The translations under genes and the position numbers were made by a program. From contig JBNGIQ010008867.1 in the NCBI GenBank assembly GCA_049999765.1, positions 39,357-86,332 of the forward strand: a DNA stretch of 46,976 nt, written 5' to 3'. Of this stretch, positions 30,583-42,723 are shown in pieces (position 1 is the first letter of the stretch; each line of letters begins with the position of its first letter). Origin of the DNA: Phaeoceros laevis (Eukaryota > Anthocerotophyta > Anthocerotopsida > Notothyladales). Under the pieces are notes generated by a model, which was given only the letters and a program-made list of their open reading frames with translations, had not been told where the DNA came from and did not search any database.

Positions 30583-33276
30583 TTACTCAAGCGAAGGATG
30601 AATTTCCGGTCTGGAAGCCAATAAGAGACCGGAAGCCAATAAGGATGCGTTAGGATCCAAATTTGATAATCCAGCTTTCCCAAATCTGATGTAAAGCATA
30701 TAGACAGGGAAACCCAAAAGCATAAAGGCAAATGCAAGGCTCGTTGGTACTGGATATGCAACGAGTGAGGAGAGAACGAGGTACCTGCAATCGTGCCCAT
30801 CCACTTAGTAAAGATAAAACAGCCTCAGAAGCTGGAGGAATCAACACAACGAGATGGCAGCCCTTACATTGTTCCACACATCGCAAGAATTGGTGCATAC
30901 GGGTAGAAGGTGATGGTAAAAGGGCGGTGTAGGTCAGGGAAGTCATGGCGCAGCTTCATCAAGGCCAAGGCGGTCAGACCATAGAACAGAAATGCAGCTG
31001 TACCGAAGTAGCTCAGTAGCTGCAAGCAATAATGTGTTACTTCGCCAGTCACAACAAACAGCTGATGTAATGCATTTGTTGTCAAACGGTGTACCTCAAC
31101 AAGGCTGCTAGACTGTAGAAGCAACACACTGCACCACAGGCCCTGTTCACGCAAGAAATGTAAGTTATGAGATAAAAGCAACGCTACGATTTAGGGCAAC
31201 CGGGCAACCATAATACAACTAGAAGTACCTGTGCAATTAGTGCCGCGACAGGTGCCTTGCTCTTCCGTCCCAAGCAACCAAGCCAATGAAAGATATGACC
31301 ATCCCTCCCCGCAGCATACTGTCAGAATTATTTACACAGAGGCCAGCAACCACTTCAGTAGATGTGCGAATCAGGGAGTTTTGAGACAGATCAAGTTCTA
31401 AGGCTTACCAAGTAGCGCCCACCAACAAGTGCAATGCCGTTAGCTGAACCAAGGACAGACACAGCAACAAGCAATGCAGTTACAATTGCTGCCCATGGAC
31501 CTACAGCAAGTATTGCCATGTCCACTGCGACAACTGAAGAGTTCATTATAACTGCGTCAAAGAAACAAAATGTCAATACATATCCGACGAACATTATTTT
31601 CCCCTAGACTTTTCAGGAACAGGAGAGCAGAGAGTGGTCCACATGCCTGAAGCTGGTAGCACACAGAGATAGGAGACATTGACCAGAAGCTGCAAGTGAA
31701 AGCCATGAACAGCTAAGAACCTTGGATATTACCAGTAATGGAACCCTTGAAGTTACGGATAAATTCATGCGTATGGCGTGGTCTTCTCTGCTGCGACAAC
31801 TTACATATATCCCTGCAATGATGGAAATGCCTCCAACGGCAGCACGAGGTATGTCCTTGATGGGATCTTTCATCTCCTCTGCCAGGAAAACAATGTCACC
31901 CCTGAAAACCAACAACACATTCGTACTAGTCACTTGAAGCATACCCATGACACCAACGGGCCTTCAACTTTTTTCTCATGTTTCTGTTGCATAACGAATA
32001 TCACACAGCAGAACATACCAGCCACAAAATGCATAAAGTGCAGCCACCATTGCTGGACCAAATGTCGGCACCGTACTCCCGGAAAAAGGTTTGGACATGT
32101 TACTTTGAACAACGCTTGTATCACTCATGACGTGTATAACGGCCGTCCCCACTAGTAGTGCGACAAGTAAGCCCTTGCACAGGCTGAAAATATTCTGCAA
32201 CCCACTGCCGACCTGCACACCTGAACTGCAAGTTAGAGCTGCTCCCCGGAAGACACACCTCTAGTTTTGTACTATCAACCTCAAACAGGAAAAAAGAATC
32301 GGACTTCTTCAAAGTTGGGTCAACTGGAACTTCAATCACTATCCTACGTACAGAAACTCACCTAACGAGTTACAGAAGGTCAATACAGCGACACAAGTGA
32401 TTGCCGTGATTTTTACAAACAAGTTCGAATCGAAGCCTCTATTTGCCATGCTCGATGAATTAATCTGCTTGAACAGAGTGAGAGAGAATTGCTCAATGCA
32501 ACCACGTTACAGACCAGAACCTGCACTCCTTGTCTTAAACATGCCTACCTGGTGGTAAGAACAATATCTGTTCCATTGCGAGAACACATGCTACAAGCAA
32601 GTAAAGCATCACACGATGTTTACCCCAGCAAGCAAGTACTGAGCGAAGGTGGTCGCAACTATCGCCAAGCTTCCCGTACTCAGAACGAAGTACATTGTCC
32701 AGACATAAACGAAAGACACCGCATCGCCAAAAGCTAGCTGCAGAACACACAGTTCAGTTGCAATTACAAGAACAGCCGAGAGTTCACAGCTGCCGGAGAC
32801 CAGCTGATGAGGCACGGAAGCTAGTGCATGCTGCAGAAAAGAGACCTTGTAGTAGTGCATATCCCCGCCTGCCACTGGTATAGAAGATCCCAACTCTGCG
32901 TAGATGAGGGCAAAGCACATTGCGACAATGCCAGCAGCCACCCAGGCTAGCATGCCCAACCCCACACTTCCAGAATCGCTCAGCACAACCCCGGGAGACG
33001 TGAAAATCCCGCTCCCCATTATGATCCCAACCAGGACGCTGCACAGTCAGCAAGGTGTCATTTCCCCGAGCTTGCCCCGAACGTCGCCATAAGGTGTAGC
33101 ACTGCAAAACTTCAAGCACCTCGGGCAGCAAAGACGTGCCTGATGCCATCTAGGAGGCTCAATTGGCGCTTCAATCTCGGGACAGGTCTGGCATTGTCCG
33201 TGAAAGCTTCCCTTGGGCTGCGCACAAGCCCAGCTTCTACGACATCCTCGGCCTTCACACCTTGCGCCAACGACAT
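30583..33276 (-). CDS. LAT-type amino acid/polyamine permease (APC superfamily), 11 exons
   Basis: Minus-strand exons, 5' to 3': 33276-33140, 33038-32846, 32737-32624, 32464-32362, 32220-32019, 31901-31805, 31603-31409, 31318-31229, 31142-31095, 31019-30868 and 30784-30583. They sum to 1533 bases, 510 residues, every junction in frame. An N-terminal cytosolic segment precedes LKRQLSLLDGI, then VLVGIIMGSGIFTSPGVVL, the substrate-backbone loop of LAT transporters, YAELGSSIPVAGGD, AFGDAVSFVYVW, VGSGLQNIFS, GDIVFLAEEMKDPIKDIPRA, GSANGIALVGGRYL, YAAGRDGHIF and the RPF motif near the end. About 12 membrane helices are expected. Substrates could be neutral amino acids or polyamines (plant PUT proteins belong to LAT). 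The first intron (33139-33039) appears to use a GC donor, ATCAG|GCACGT. Confidence 0.9.
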
Positions 33277-33396
33277 CCTCGCCCTTCACCCTTCGGCAGC
33301 CGCAGCAGTGGTGCTGCTGGGGGTGCGGCAGACTTTGAAGACCGTGAAACACACCAGATATTAAAAAACTTTATGGCCTATGATTGCTACAGTCAG

Positions 33397-33468
33397 GGCC
33401 CCATAGTCTAGTGGTTACGACATTGGACTTTGAATCCAAGAGCCCGAGTTCGAATCTCGGTGGGGCCT
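33397..33468 (+). tRNA. tRNA-Gln (anticodon TTG)
   Basis: A 72-base cloverleaf: acceptor GGCCCCA pairs with TGGGGCC (33461-33467), the anticodon stem TTGGA/TCCAA encloses CTTTGAA with TTG as anticodon, and the T arm CCGAG-TTCGAAT-CTCGG is perfect. A and B box promoters are in place. No intron. It lies 120 bases upstream of the permease start codon, on the opposite strand, so it shares that promoter region. Confidence 0.96.
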
Positions 33469-33813
33469 TGCTCAACTATCCTAGGCCATCCTTTTGACGT
33501 GTGGCCAAGACCAGCACTCAACTTCCTGAACAGCGTGGTAAAGAGGTAGGGCAGAGTGTCGTGATTGTTGAAGCTCGTTCGGTACGTAACCGTAGCTGGG
33601 AGCTTTTAGGTAAGGATGAACGAGGCTTTAGAAAGCAGGGATTTGAATCATTCGCGGCATAACGTCATGAGACTCCGAGGCGGCGAAGCTAGGGCCAGGA
33701 CTCAGGTGCAGAGGCGAGGGGTTACCACACGGGTGGTGGCCATCTGTTCAAATGGATGTCACGGACTAGATTTACTTTTTCTTTATGATCCACAAAAAGT
33801 AAATTTCCTTCAA
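33469..33813. other. spacer downstream of tRNA-Gln
   Basis: Contains the 3' end region of the CSP41 gene. A near-palindrome around 33769-33804 (TTTACTTTTTC...AAAAAGTAAA) could form a hairpin. No gene seen. Confidence 0.45.
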
Positions 33814-35690
33814 TTAGGACCGCCGGGCGTGTGCTATGATCTTATCGTCCAGCTCGAAGGTTAGATCCTTCCGGTCCCTGCCACTTGCAACATACTCTGC
33901 AAATCTTTCCTTCAAGTCCTCCGCCAGGTTGGTCTTGCTTGTCCATCCCAAAAGCTCTTTAGCAGCCCTTGGTTCTGCATAGAAGTGCTGTTTCCCAGCA
34001 AGAAAAAGGATGTCAGTAGCTGGGTAGCACATCACAATGCTCAGGTCTCCAGCAAAGATGCTCGGAAACAGTCTCTACCTGGTTGCGGTACAGGAAAGCT
34101 TTCTTAGCATCGACTCCTACAGCCTTTGGGTCATAGTGGAGGATGTCAGCCTCCTTGCCGACTGCTTTGGCAGCCAGCCTCGCTAGGCCATCGAAGGTGA
34201 CAGCACGGTCACTGACGATGTTGAAAATCTTTTGGTTGGCAGCCTCTGGTTTTTCTACGGCCAAGGTCAGCATGCTGGAGACGTCTCTGACGTGAGCAAC
34301 GTTGGTCACCTGCACTCCGGGTGCTGGGATGGGAACCGGTCTCCCTCTGACAATCCCTGGAACGTTGCCACCGAGATCAGCTCCCAAATGACTCACAAGC
34401 TCATGCAGAGGAGAAGAACAGGTACATCAAGCACTTACTATCGAAGAACCATTCCTCTGCTTCCTTGTTGTTGCCAGAGCCTATCATGTACTGAGGTCGG
34501 AAGCTCGCCCAGCTTTTGAAGTTGGAAGACTGAAGATACTGCTCCACTTTCACATGGCTCGCATCACCTTTGACAGGGTCCTGTTCACGGTCACGATGGT
34601 CCGGATGTCAGGTCACATGACGAAACCTAGCTGAGGTGCAAAACCTGCGGAAATTGTTCCTCGAGTGCTGAAACACAGAAGCTCACCCCTTCCACATGCG
34701 GAGGCTCATCAGAAGTCTTGTAGATGCCTGCGCTGCTGATAAATAGGTATTGCTCTACACCATTTTTTTGTGCCCAGTCCAACCCCGGCCTGTAACGTGA
34801 AAAGAATCCTGTCATTCACAGTACAGGATGTGCATTGCCTGCAGTCCATGACAGGCAAAATGACAGTCTCAACCGAACGGACCATGCCAGCATCTCAAGC
34901 AGACATGACTTTCAAGTAGGTTTACCATGGCACCTATTGCAGTTTAGGACTTACTTCACAGTATCCAAGTCTTTGCCGGCGTTCTCGATCACCACATGGA
35001 AAGTAGCGTCACCCAAGAGAGTTGCAATCTGAGGTGGGTCGGCCCAAAGTGTTTGTACTCCAATTTCCCGCAATTTCTGCCCCACGGGAGTCATTGTTCA
35101 CAGCATTATAGTCCAACCCAAAATTCTAGCAACTGAACAGCTCAACACTTCAATTCACAGTGCTCTCGCCCCTCTCTTGGGCAACGAAGGACTTCAGTCC
35201 TTTGGCGACATCCGAGTGCCATACCAGCAAGCATTTTCAATTACGGACAGGAAATACCCACAAAGTATTGGTTGAAAGGAGGCTTGTTCATCTTGGCGGA
35301 GCTTCGGTCTCCTACAGTAAGGATTGTGACCGAATGACCCAACTCCTGAAGTTCCCTGGCCACCCAAAAACCAATCACGGCATGGCCTCCGCTGTTGGTG
35401 TTGATGACCAGCACTTTCTTCGGCTCTGCAGAGGCCCTGACTCCCACTGCTCGCCCCGCAATCCGGATTGAAGTACATTGCCTGGTCCCAAGTTGGAACT
35501 GGTGGAAATTTGACGAAAAGATCGAAGAGGACTGGGAGGATGCTAGCTGTTGCGCCTGAACGAGCCTGCTTTCACATTTGGGAACTGCTACAAGGGAGGC
35601 CCTACACTGCTGAGCTGCTGCAGCACTGTGGGAGGAGGAGGTGGTGGCGAGGCCCAAGGTAGCCGCCTGCATTGAGCACGCAGTTGCCAT
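33814..35690 (-). CDS. CSP41A: chloroplast stem-loop binding protein CSP41a
   Basis: Minus-strand exons 35690-35262, 35076-34955, 34789-34687, 34580-34439, 34356-34079 and 33987-33814; 1248 bases, 415 residues, all junctions in frame. An N-terminal region of about 85 residues rich in A, S and Q is a chloroplast transit peptide. The atypical short-chain dehydrogenase fold then begins with [20 protein letters not shown] (nucleotide-binding glycine loop). Family motifs follow: [105 protein letters not shown] and [18 protein letters not shown]41a binds stem-loops of plastid mRNAs and stabilises or cleaves them. The glycine loop is kept, and the length and domain order match the a-type rather than CSP41b. 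Confidence 0.94.
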
Positions 35691-36107
35691 GGCTGCCACG
35701 CTTGCTGGTGAAACGCAGTCTGTCGCAGGGACTTCAAACCGGACTTGGTGCACACAAGGGCTAAAGCCAAATCCGTTCCCGAGCCTAGCTGGGCCAATGA
35801 TGTGTTAGAAACAAAGGTGACAGGCTCGGTAGGAGGGAAACCTTGGGGACAGTTCGATCCACTACTCACCACAAAACGGTCATCCACCTGTGAACCAGAT
35901 GCCTTCGAGATTTATAAGCTATAGCCAGTCCTGCATATCATAGCTACCCTACAGTGGAGGCTTCTTGCACTGTAACTAAACTTCTTATCTCTTGTCTTAT
36001 ATATATCCCTGCTCAGGTTAGACAGCCTGAATGCCAGCCGCACAAAATGTTCTTTTTCCTGGCAGGACAACTTATTCAGTTTCCAAATTAATAGGACAGC
36101 TTCAGAA
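35691..36107. other. promoter of CSP41a and 3' UTR of the G-patch gene
   Basis: No coding exon seen. A TATATATATC stretch near 35998-36006 lies closer to the G-patch 3' end than to the CSP41a start. Confidence 0.4.
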
Positions 36108-38022
36108 CTATGACTCATCGTCACTATTGTTCTGGAAGACGGAAGCAATTTTGACAGCCACTTTGTGCTTCTTTGAAATCCCACCCAACGACACCTACAC
36201 AAAAGCGGTAAACGAGTATGTCAAAACAGGCTAAAAGCTGTATTGAATCAACGGTAATAATAACAACCCTCCAGCATGCTCGAAAATGAAATTTCGTAGT
36301 AAGGTTTGCTAGCTTAGGATATTCTCCAGCTACACTAGGGAAGATTACCTTCGGGCCAATGGCGGATTTGGTGCCAAATCCAAACTTGAGTGAGCCTCGT
36401 TGACCCTGTGCAGCAATTCCTGAGGTTGAAGATCCAACGTTGGGGTGAACTGCTGTAGCAGAAATAGCAGCAGCTCCACCAGATGCCCTTGATTCTTGCT
36501 CCTGCTGCTGTTGGCGTTGAGCTCTTAGATAGTTAAGACAAACCTTAAATTGAAAGTCCAGAACCACTTCAAGCCATGAAACACACGGACAAGGATGAAA
36601 TGGGAGGACAATTTCTGCAGGCAGTAAAGAAGTGTCGTGGATACAGAAGAGCAATGCGAGCCAGCTCTTTTTCTTGCCGAACTTGTTCACGCTTTTCCCT
36701 ATCCTCCCGACTTCGAGCATTTGACTGTGATTGACTCATTTCCTTGAATCTCTGTAGACCATGGAAGGTATTACGGGGCTAGAACATTGTATGCCAGCAA
36801 GCATCTAAGCAGATGGAAAGCCACTATCATATTGACAGCCCAAAGCGGACAGCCCTACGCCAGCTAGCAAAACAAGGAACAGAACAGAATCAAGTCATCT
36901 AAGCAATTGCGAAACGATTGCCGCTAGAATCATATGAATCTCACCTTTTTGTGATTGTGGTCGTAAGAGCTAAGGTGGGTCTCAAATTCCATTGCAAGCT
37001 TGTATTGCTTGTTGCAGAGCTCACAAAAGAAGACTTTGCGGATCTCCTTCACTTCTTCTTGGATTTTTTGCTCACGTTCAGCCACCACCTGGATGTTCAT
37101 ATGCACGCAGCAGCCGGAAGAAGCCAGCAGGGTAATAAAACCCACACCAAACGGGCAGGACACCTGGAGAAAGGTAGTAATCCTGAAAGGAATACAAACC
37201 TTTTCCAGGCAATCCCTTCACCAAAACCACATGCTCATAGCCTACAGCTGCCTGCTCCTTAGAATAGTATGAACATTGACGAGGAAAACCAGCCAGCCAT
37301 TAGACAATGGACAAGCTTCGATGAACTCCCCAGAATTTTAGCAGTACTCACAACCCCATCATAGAAATCGACCATGGACCCAGGTAGAGGCCATTCTGCA
37401 ATTCGTAACACACCTCACGTTTTTTGGCCTTCTCCTCTGAATCTTCCAGCTCCACCTCCAGCTTCTTTCGATGAACATTCTCCTCACACGTGTAGAAGTC
37501 GTCCTGCTCTTGTTTACCAAGACCTAGCTTCGGATCCCGAGATCCAGCTTTAATAGGTTCAACGATCCCTGCACCACAATCAGAAAGTATGACTACAGCT
37601 GTGTGCCACCACGGACTCTACCTCTGGCCAAGCCAACCCGCAGCTTTCTCATGTCAGTACCTTGCTCATCCTTTCCCAGACCTTTCCCCTTCCACCCCAT
37701 TTTCTGCAGCAGTTTGAAACCGACGTTAGACGCCGAAAGATGTGTGTCCACGGAGGCCTGCTCCAAGCCATCGGTGTCGAGGTTCTCTGTAGGCCTGTGT
37801 CCAATCGGCAGGGTAAACTCCAGCCCTAAATCGTCAGCGAGGGAGTCCTCGAATGCCTGGAATCATACATAACAAGTCAGACAATGGGACGGGTCTCCAC
37901 AGAACAACAATCACCACGAAAGGAGGAATGGAAATCGCGCTTGCTCCAACCTGCTCACGCTCTCTTAGCCGCTTCTCCTGCGCTTGGAGGGCGTAATCAC
38001 CATATCTGCTGCCTTGCTCCAT
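36108..38022 (-). CDS. G-patch and C2H2 zinc-finger protein (GPATCH8-like)
   Basis: Minus-strand exons 38022-37951, 37856-37622, 37568-37414, 37088-36945, 36751-36645, 36523-36349 and 36167-36108; 948 bases, 315 residues, all junctions in frame. The G-patch is NVGFKLLQKMGWKGKGLGKD (about residues 68-110), the helicase-activating module of RNA-processing proteins. A charged helical segment (KKLEVELEDSEEKAKKRE) leads to a single C2H2 finger, FFCELCNKQYKLAMEFETHL then SSYDHNHKK, with both Cys and both His present. A charged KREQVRQEKELARI stretch, a Gln-rich run and a short KFGFGTKSAIGPK motif follow, and the protein ends in an acidic VFQNNSDDES tail typical of this plant D111/G-patch group. Likely nuclear, in pre-mRNA splicing, by family. 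Transcribed divergently from EB1c. Confidence 0.9.
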
Positions 38023-38848
38023 ACCCCCTGTTCAATTGGGTCTCATTGAGGCTATCTCGAAAGCCTACCACAATCGGCGCCTAGTACACGTAAGCACAAT
38101 CCTGCCCAACCCCTCCTACATGCAACCGGTTCAGGCTACTACACCACGTGCTGAGCATCCGATGTTCAGAATTCGCATGAAACTGACGATCCTGGAAGGA
38201 GGCGTGAAGCGTTTCTAGGGCTCGGTTGTCAAATTCTTATTGTTTTCTCCGCAAAGCAACGATAACACCGAAAATTACTAATTCCGGGCAACGGTCCCAG
38301 GCGCCCAGCGCATGAATGTCGTGCAACGGCTCTGTTTTCCCCCTCACCGTGTCCTTCGTGCATTCAAACTTTACTTGGCACACGACTGATGATTTTTGCC
38401 ACGCCTCCCTCTTTGCTGCGCTCTCTCATCACAGTGTCCCTTCCCGTCATTAGATCGCCGTACTGTGCCAGCGCTGTGCTTCCTCAGCCTGCGTCTCGGT
38501 GACTGCTCATCGCGCACTCTGGTTCCCGCTTGCGTTCTTGGACAATCATAAAGACTAGGACGCGCACAATACCTAGCTCCTGATTGCATCCCAACAGCGG
38601 GCATCTTGTGTCCTCCTCTTTCCGCTGCAGCTGGTGGAGCTTCTGCTGCTCGGGTATGTCTTGTTCTTTGGTTTCCCACGCATCGTGTTTTAATGGCATC
38701 TCTCACAAAATATTCTCGGCTGGCTCTCATCCCTTTGCTCACCGGCTGTTGTTCTCCTACCCAGCTCGATGCAGTGAACTTCTTGCAAGAGTGCAGAAGA
38801 GCGCTGCCCGTCCGTCCGGCCGTGGAGCGTTGGAATTGAACCAGCGAG
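38023..38848. promoter_or_regulatory. shared upstream region of the divergent G-patch and EB1c genes
   Basis: The two start codons are 826 bases apart on opposite strands, so this interval must hold both promoters and 5' leaders. No TATA box can be assigned with confidence, and open frames within it lack family features. Confidence 0.45.
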
Positions 38849-40994
38849 ATGGCATCAAGCATCGGCATGATGGATGCTGCCTATTTTGTTGGAAGAGGGG
38901 AAATCCTTTCTTGGGCTAATTCCATCCTGCAGCTCAATCTTACCAAAGTGGAGGAGGTATTTGAACTAGCCTTTTGTCCGTAGGCAGTTCTTGGAGATGT
39001 GCTCGTGCCGGGCCTGTGGCTGCTCACAACGATTTCTTGTTACTCTTAAGTTGAGCAAGGATTACGCTCAGTCCAGCAAGGATGGGCCTTTTATCTGCTA
39101 GTAGTACTCGGTTTGAGTTCCCTCATGCTTGTGGAAGCACTACTCTGCTTCAGAGTCAAGCCAGTAGAACAGTAGAACCGCTTCTAATCAGCGAGTAACC
39201 CTATCTTGGGACCTGGTATGGTATGGACATGTGTGACATTGCTTACTGGTTGCTCACTGACATTTGTATTTGCGCACCTGATTTTTTTGTTAGATCAGCT
39301 GCTGTAAATGAAGTATTTTTTATGTTCTCGTTGTGCAGTCTGCTTCAGGAGCTGTGCCTTGCCAGCTCATGGATGCAACACATCCCGGGGTTGTTCCGTT
39401 TCACAAGGTTCGCAGCTCTCCAGACGCTTCATTTCCTTCCCGTACAATGTGACCAGGTTTTGAATCCTGCGGTGTTCATAAGTTTTCCCCTTTTTCACAG
39501 GTGAATTTTGACGCCAAGAATGAGTATGACATGATCCAGAATTACAAAGTGCTCCAAGACGTGTTTAACAAACTGAAAATCTCGAAGGTTTGTCCAGCTT
39601 TTCACTTGTTCCCCCGTGAGTTCTGATCGGGCTCATCTCCAAGCAGACTAGTAGACTAGTGGTTGCATTTTTCTCATAGTGATCTCCATCCTTGAATGCC
39701 TCTTGGTAGTCTGAACAGTCACTTACCAGCACAATGGTTGCTCCGCATGCACAGCACATCGAGGTGAGCAAGCTTGTAAAGGGCCGCCCAATGGACAACC
39801 TGGAGTTCATGCAGTGGCTGAAGAGATACTGCGATTCAGTAAATGGGGGCGTCTTTCCCAGGTCGAGCATCTGCGAGCTTGTTTTTAGATCCTTGGGAGG
39901 CAGGACTGCCCCTTGTGTCAGAAGTACTGAAACGATGCAAGGTTTTCTGCTTTCAGTTACAATGCTGTGGAGAGACGAGAGACATGCAAAGGAGGCAAGG
40001 AAGCCAACAAAAGGGCCACCGCACCGAACTCGTCAGCACCTTCATCTACGTCATCCAAGAGTGGCACAGCAACTTCCAGGCCTTCAACTCCTTCATCAGC
40101 ACTACGGCGAAGCGAGGCGTCTGCGCCTGCCGGTCTGTGAGATCTGACATCTGATTTACGCACATGTGCAAATGCTGAGAAGGTGTAGTTACCGTAACTC
40201 ATGAATGGGCTTGTCCACTCTGCGCGCAGTGACCAGGACGGCAAGACCTGCTGTGGTTCCACATTCGGCTCTAGCCCCAGCACAAGTCCAGGCCCTGAAC
40301 GAGCAGGTAAGTTCTGATTAGGTCATGAAGCTGTTCTTGAGTAGGAGGCTCACGGAAGGCGTGTGACAAGTGTGGTGGGTCACAGATAACAGAGTTGAAG
40401 CTGTCTATCGATAGCCTGGAAAAGGAGAGGGACTTCTACTTTGCGAAGCTTCGTGATATCGAGATACTGTGCCAAACTTCGGAGCTGGATCAACTACCAG
40501 TAAGCCCCACAGCAGCTGCTGGCTCCCGTGGCCCGCATTCAATGCGAGATGACCCACCATTAGTGGTGGATATTCCTAGGCAGTTGCACTAGTAATACCT
40601 AGACTGATTTTCTTTTCCGTTCCAGAGTGTGGCGCACTTTCGTGCCCCAACTCAGCGTGTTGTTTCCGTTTTCTCTTATCCACAGGTGATACAGGCAGTG
40701 CAAAGAATACTGTATGCTTCGGACGATAGTCCATATGTGATCACGGAAGCCCAGGCAATGATATCCCAATCACCGGTGAGTGGGGCTCGCCTCATGGACG
40801 AGAAAGCAGCAAACGGAGTAAGCAGTGACTTCGTTGCATCCCCGGCCAGGACAAAGAGAGACGCCAAGAGAAAATCGCTGGTGCCGGCGGACGAAGACAT
40901 GGCGGCGGCCTGCCTCTCACCCAGGCAGCGCCGGATTTCGGCAACGGCGAACGGAGACCTGTTCAGCACATTGTCACCCGCCAGGATGCACTAG
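38849..40994 (+). CDS. EB1C: microtubule plus-end binding protein EB1, EB1c type
   Basis: Exons 38849-38956, 39339-39407, 39501-39587, 39755-39861, 39957-40132, 40230-40306, 40386-40499 and 40686-40994; 1047 bases, 348 residues, every junction in frame. The calponin-homology domain binds growing microtubule ends: [60 protein letters not shown] and [21 protein letters not shown] Ser/Thr/Ala-rich linker ([12 protein letters not shown]) follows, then the dimerising EB-homology coiled coil [20 protein letters not shown] and [10 protein letters not shown]. The tail has no acidic EEY end; it is basic, [11 protein letters not shown] then LSPRQRR, as in EB1c, the nuclear and spindle EB1 of plants. 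The donor after 39861 (CAG|GTCGAG) was chosen because it alone keeps the frame. Confidence 0.94.
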
Positions 40995-42723
40995 AGGACT
41001 CGTAGACCCGATCCACCACCTCAGGGCGAGGTTCCTGCTCGTAACTCCCCTTGATGAAGACTAAAGACTAACAGTTGACTGGCAGTTAGTTATTAGCAAG
41101 TCCTAGTTTCACGCGTTCCATTCTGTCGGCAGGTTGTCATGTACGTGTCGGCAGATAGCTCGTGAATGTCGCATCGAATTGACCAAGTGGTCACAGGTGG
41201 CCAAAAGGTTTTGCGATTCTCGCAGTGAACTCTGCGTCACCGTCAGCCCTTTGGCACACCTGTCGTAAAACCGGCAACGCGACTCGTTTGACTTAACGGG
41301 TAAATGTCAATCCTTTAGTCTACTAAACTCCAGTTTGCGTCAACTCCACCGAAGTGCCAGGTGTCGTCGCGCTAAATCGGGAATTGGCCATTTCGAGACT
41401 AGCCAGCTCTGGAGTCTGGAAACCCATCTCTGGATCGACAGCTGGCTGGCTGTGAATGGGAACATTAAAAAGTTCGCGCGCTGGCTGCTCCTTCATGATT
41501 TAGCAGCCTAAACATATAAAAAGGGAAGCAGAAAATGTGTGGAACACGCTGCATGCAGCTGGTGGATATTTTAGTGTTGGTTATTTGTGGCTTAAAAGTT
41601 TTTACACTGTGAAGCTCCTTTATCCTAAAGGGTAAGAAGAAGCAGAAAATGTATGAGATTGTTAGTTATGTATGGCTTGAGCCTTTGATTCCCTTGAAGC
41701 CTTCAGAGTTTGGGGAAACGTTGTTGAAGCACAGTTGAAACACCCTAACGTGAACAGCGCAAGCGTACGGAAGACCTGGTCCTCCTGTGAAGCAGGCATG
41801 CCCGGTACGGATTGATACCTCCGTGCACAATAGGCGTACGACCGACGGACCAGCTGTTTAGTGTTGTTTACAGAGTGCGACGTGTTCGAAAGGGATAATC
41901 GTCCATTCTTGCCCAACAAACACCACAAATAGACACTTCTTTTTCTTATTGGCTGCGGCCCATGTCCGGCTGCAGGCCAAAAGTGCTTATTAATAAAGTT
42001 CCTCCTTCTTCCGTGTGGTCAAGTACGGGGCCAAGTATGAGGACCGGGGACCACAGGTCCGGTGACTCTTCAAAGTAAACTCAACGGTGAGAATGTGAGA
42101 AGAAACCTCGCAGGTCCTCGCTTTCCAGTTGGATACGAGTAGAACATAGCAAGGGGGCCACGCGTCACACAGGCTATGTGATGGAAGCTGATTCTCTCCG
42201 GCAGCGGCGCTGCTGAATCCAGAACCTTGTGCCACCTCGGCAAGCAGAACTCGGGATTCTCCTTTTTTTGCATGCATCGGTTCCTCATCATTACAACGAC
42301 AGCAAGCGGGGCCCTTTCGCCTTTCAATCATCAACAACGCCTTGCCGTCGGCTCCCTTCCCCGACCTCCCGGGCCGGGGCTTCACAGCATAGCTTCCATC
42401 TACCAGTTTCTTCACTGCGGCAATTTGGTATCAAGGTACTGTAGCTCACATACCTTTGACTTGCATTCGGGGAAAGGAAGAGGAAGAAGCTCTGGCTACT
42501 CGTGCCTAGTACCAGCACTGCTTGTGCACGCCTCGGCATTCTATCCTGTGGACCTCGCGCTAGCTATCGGAGCCATAGCCTGCTCAGATTGGAACCTTGG
42601 ACCAAACGGATTGAATTGAGAAGTTTCCACAGCTGCTTCCAGACATTGCCGGCTGCGGGATGGGATCCACCTTGCTCAATTGATCTCTGCCAGGGAAAGA
42701 CCTGATTTTCAGAAGCACTAGGC
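40995..42723. other. 1.7-kb gene-poor stretch
   Basis: 3' UTR of EB1c and upstream region of the next gene. A TATA-like ATATAAAAAGGG lies at about 41515, 1.2 kb from the next start codon. Open frames on both strands (for example 42227-42619) have no recognisable motif. I see no gene. Confidence 0.5.

Noticed and set aside
37320-37413. A possible additional coding extension of the G-patch gene reading on after KKRE
   Set aside because: Splicing at 37414 to 37088 joins KKRE to VVAEREQKIQ in frame, as in plant homologues; the extension ends in a stop.
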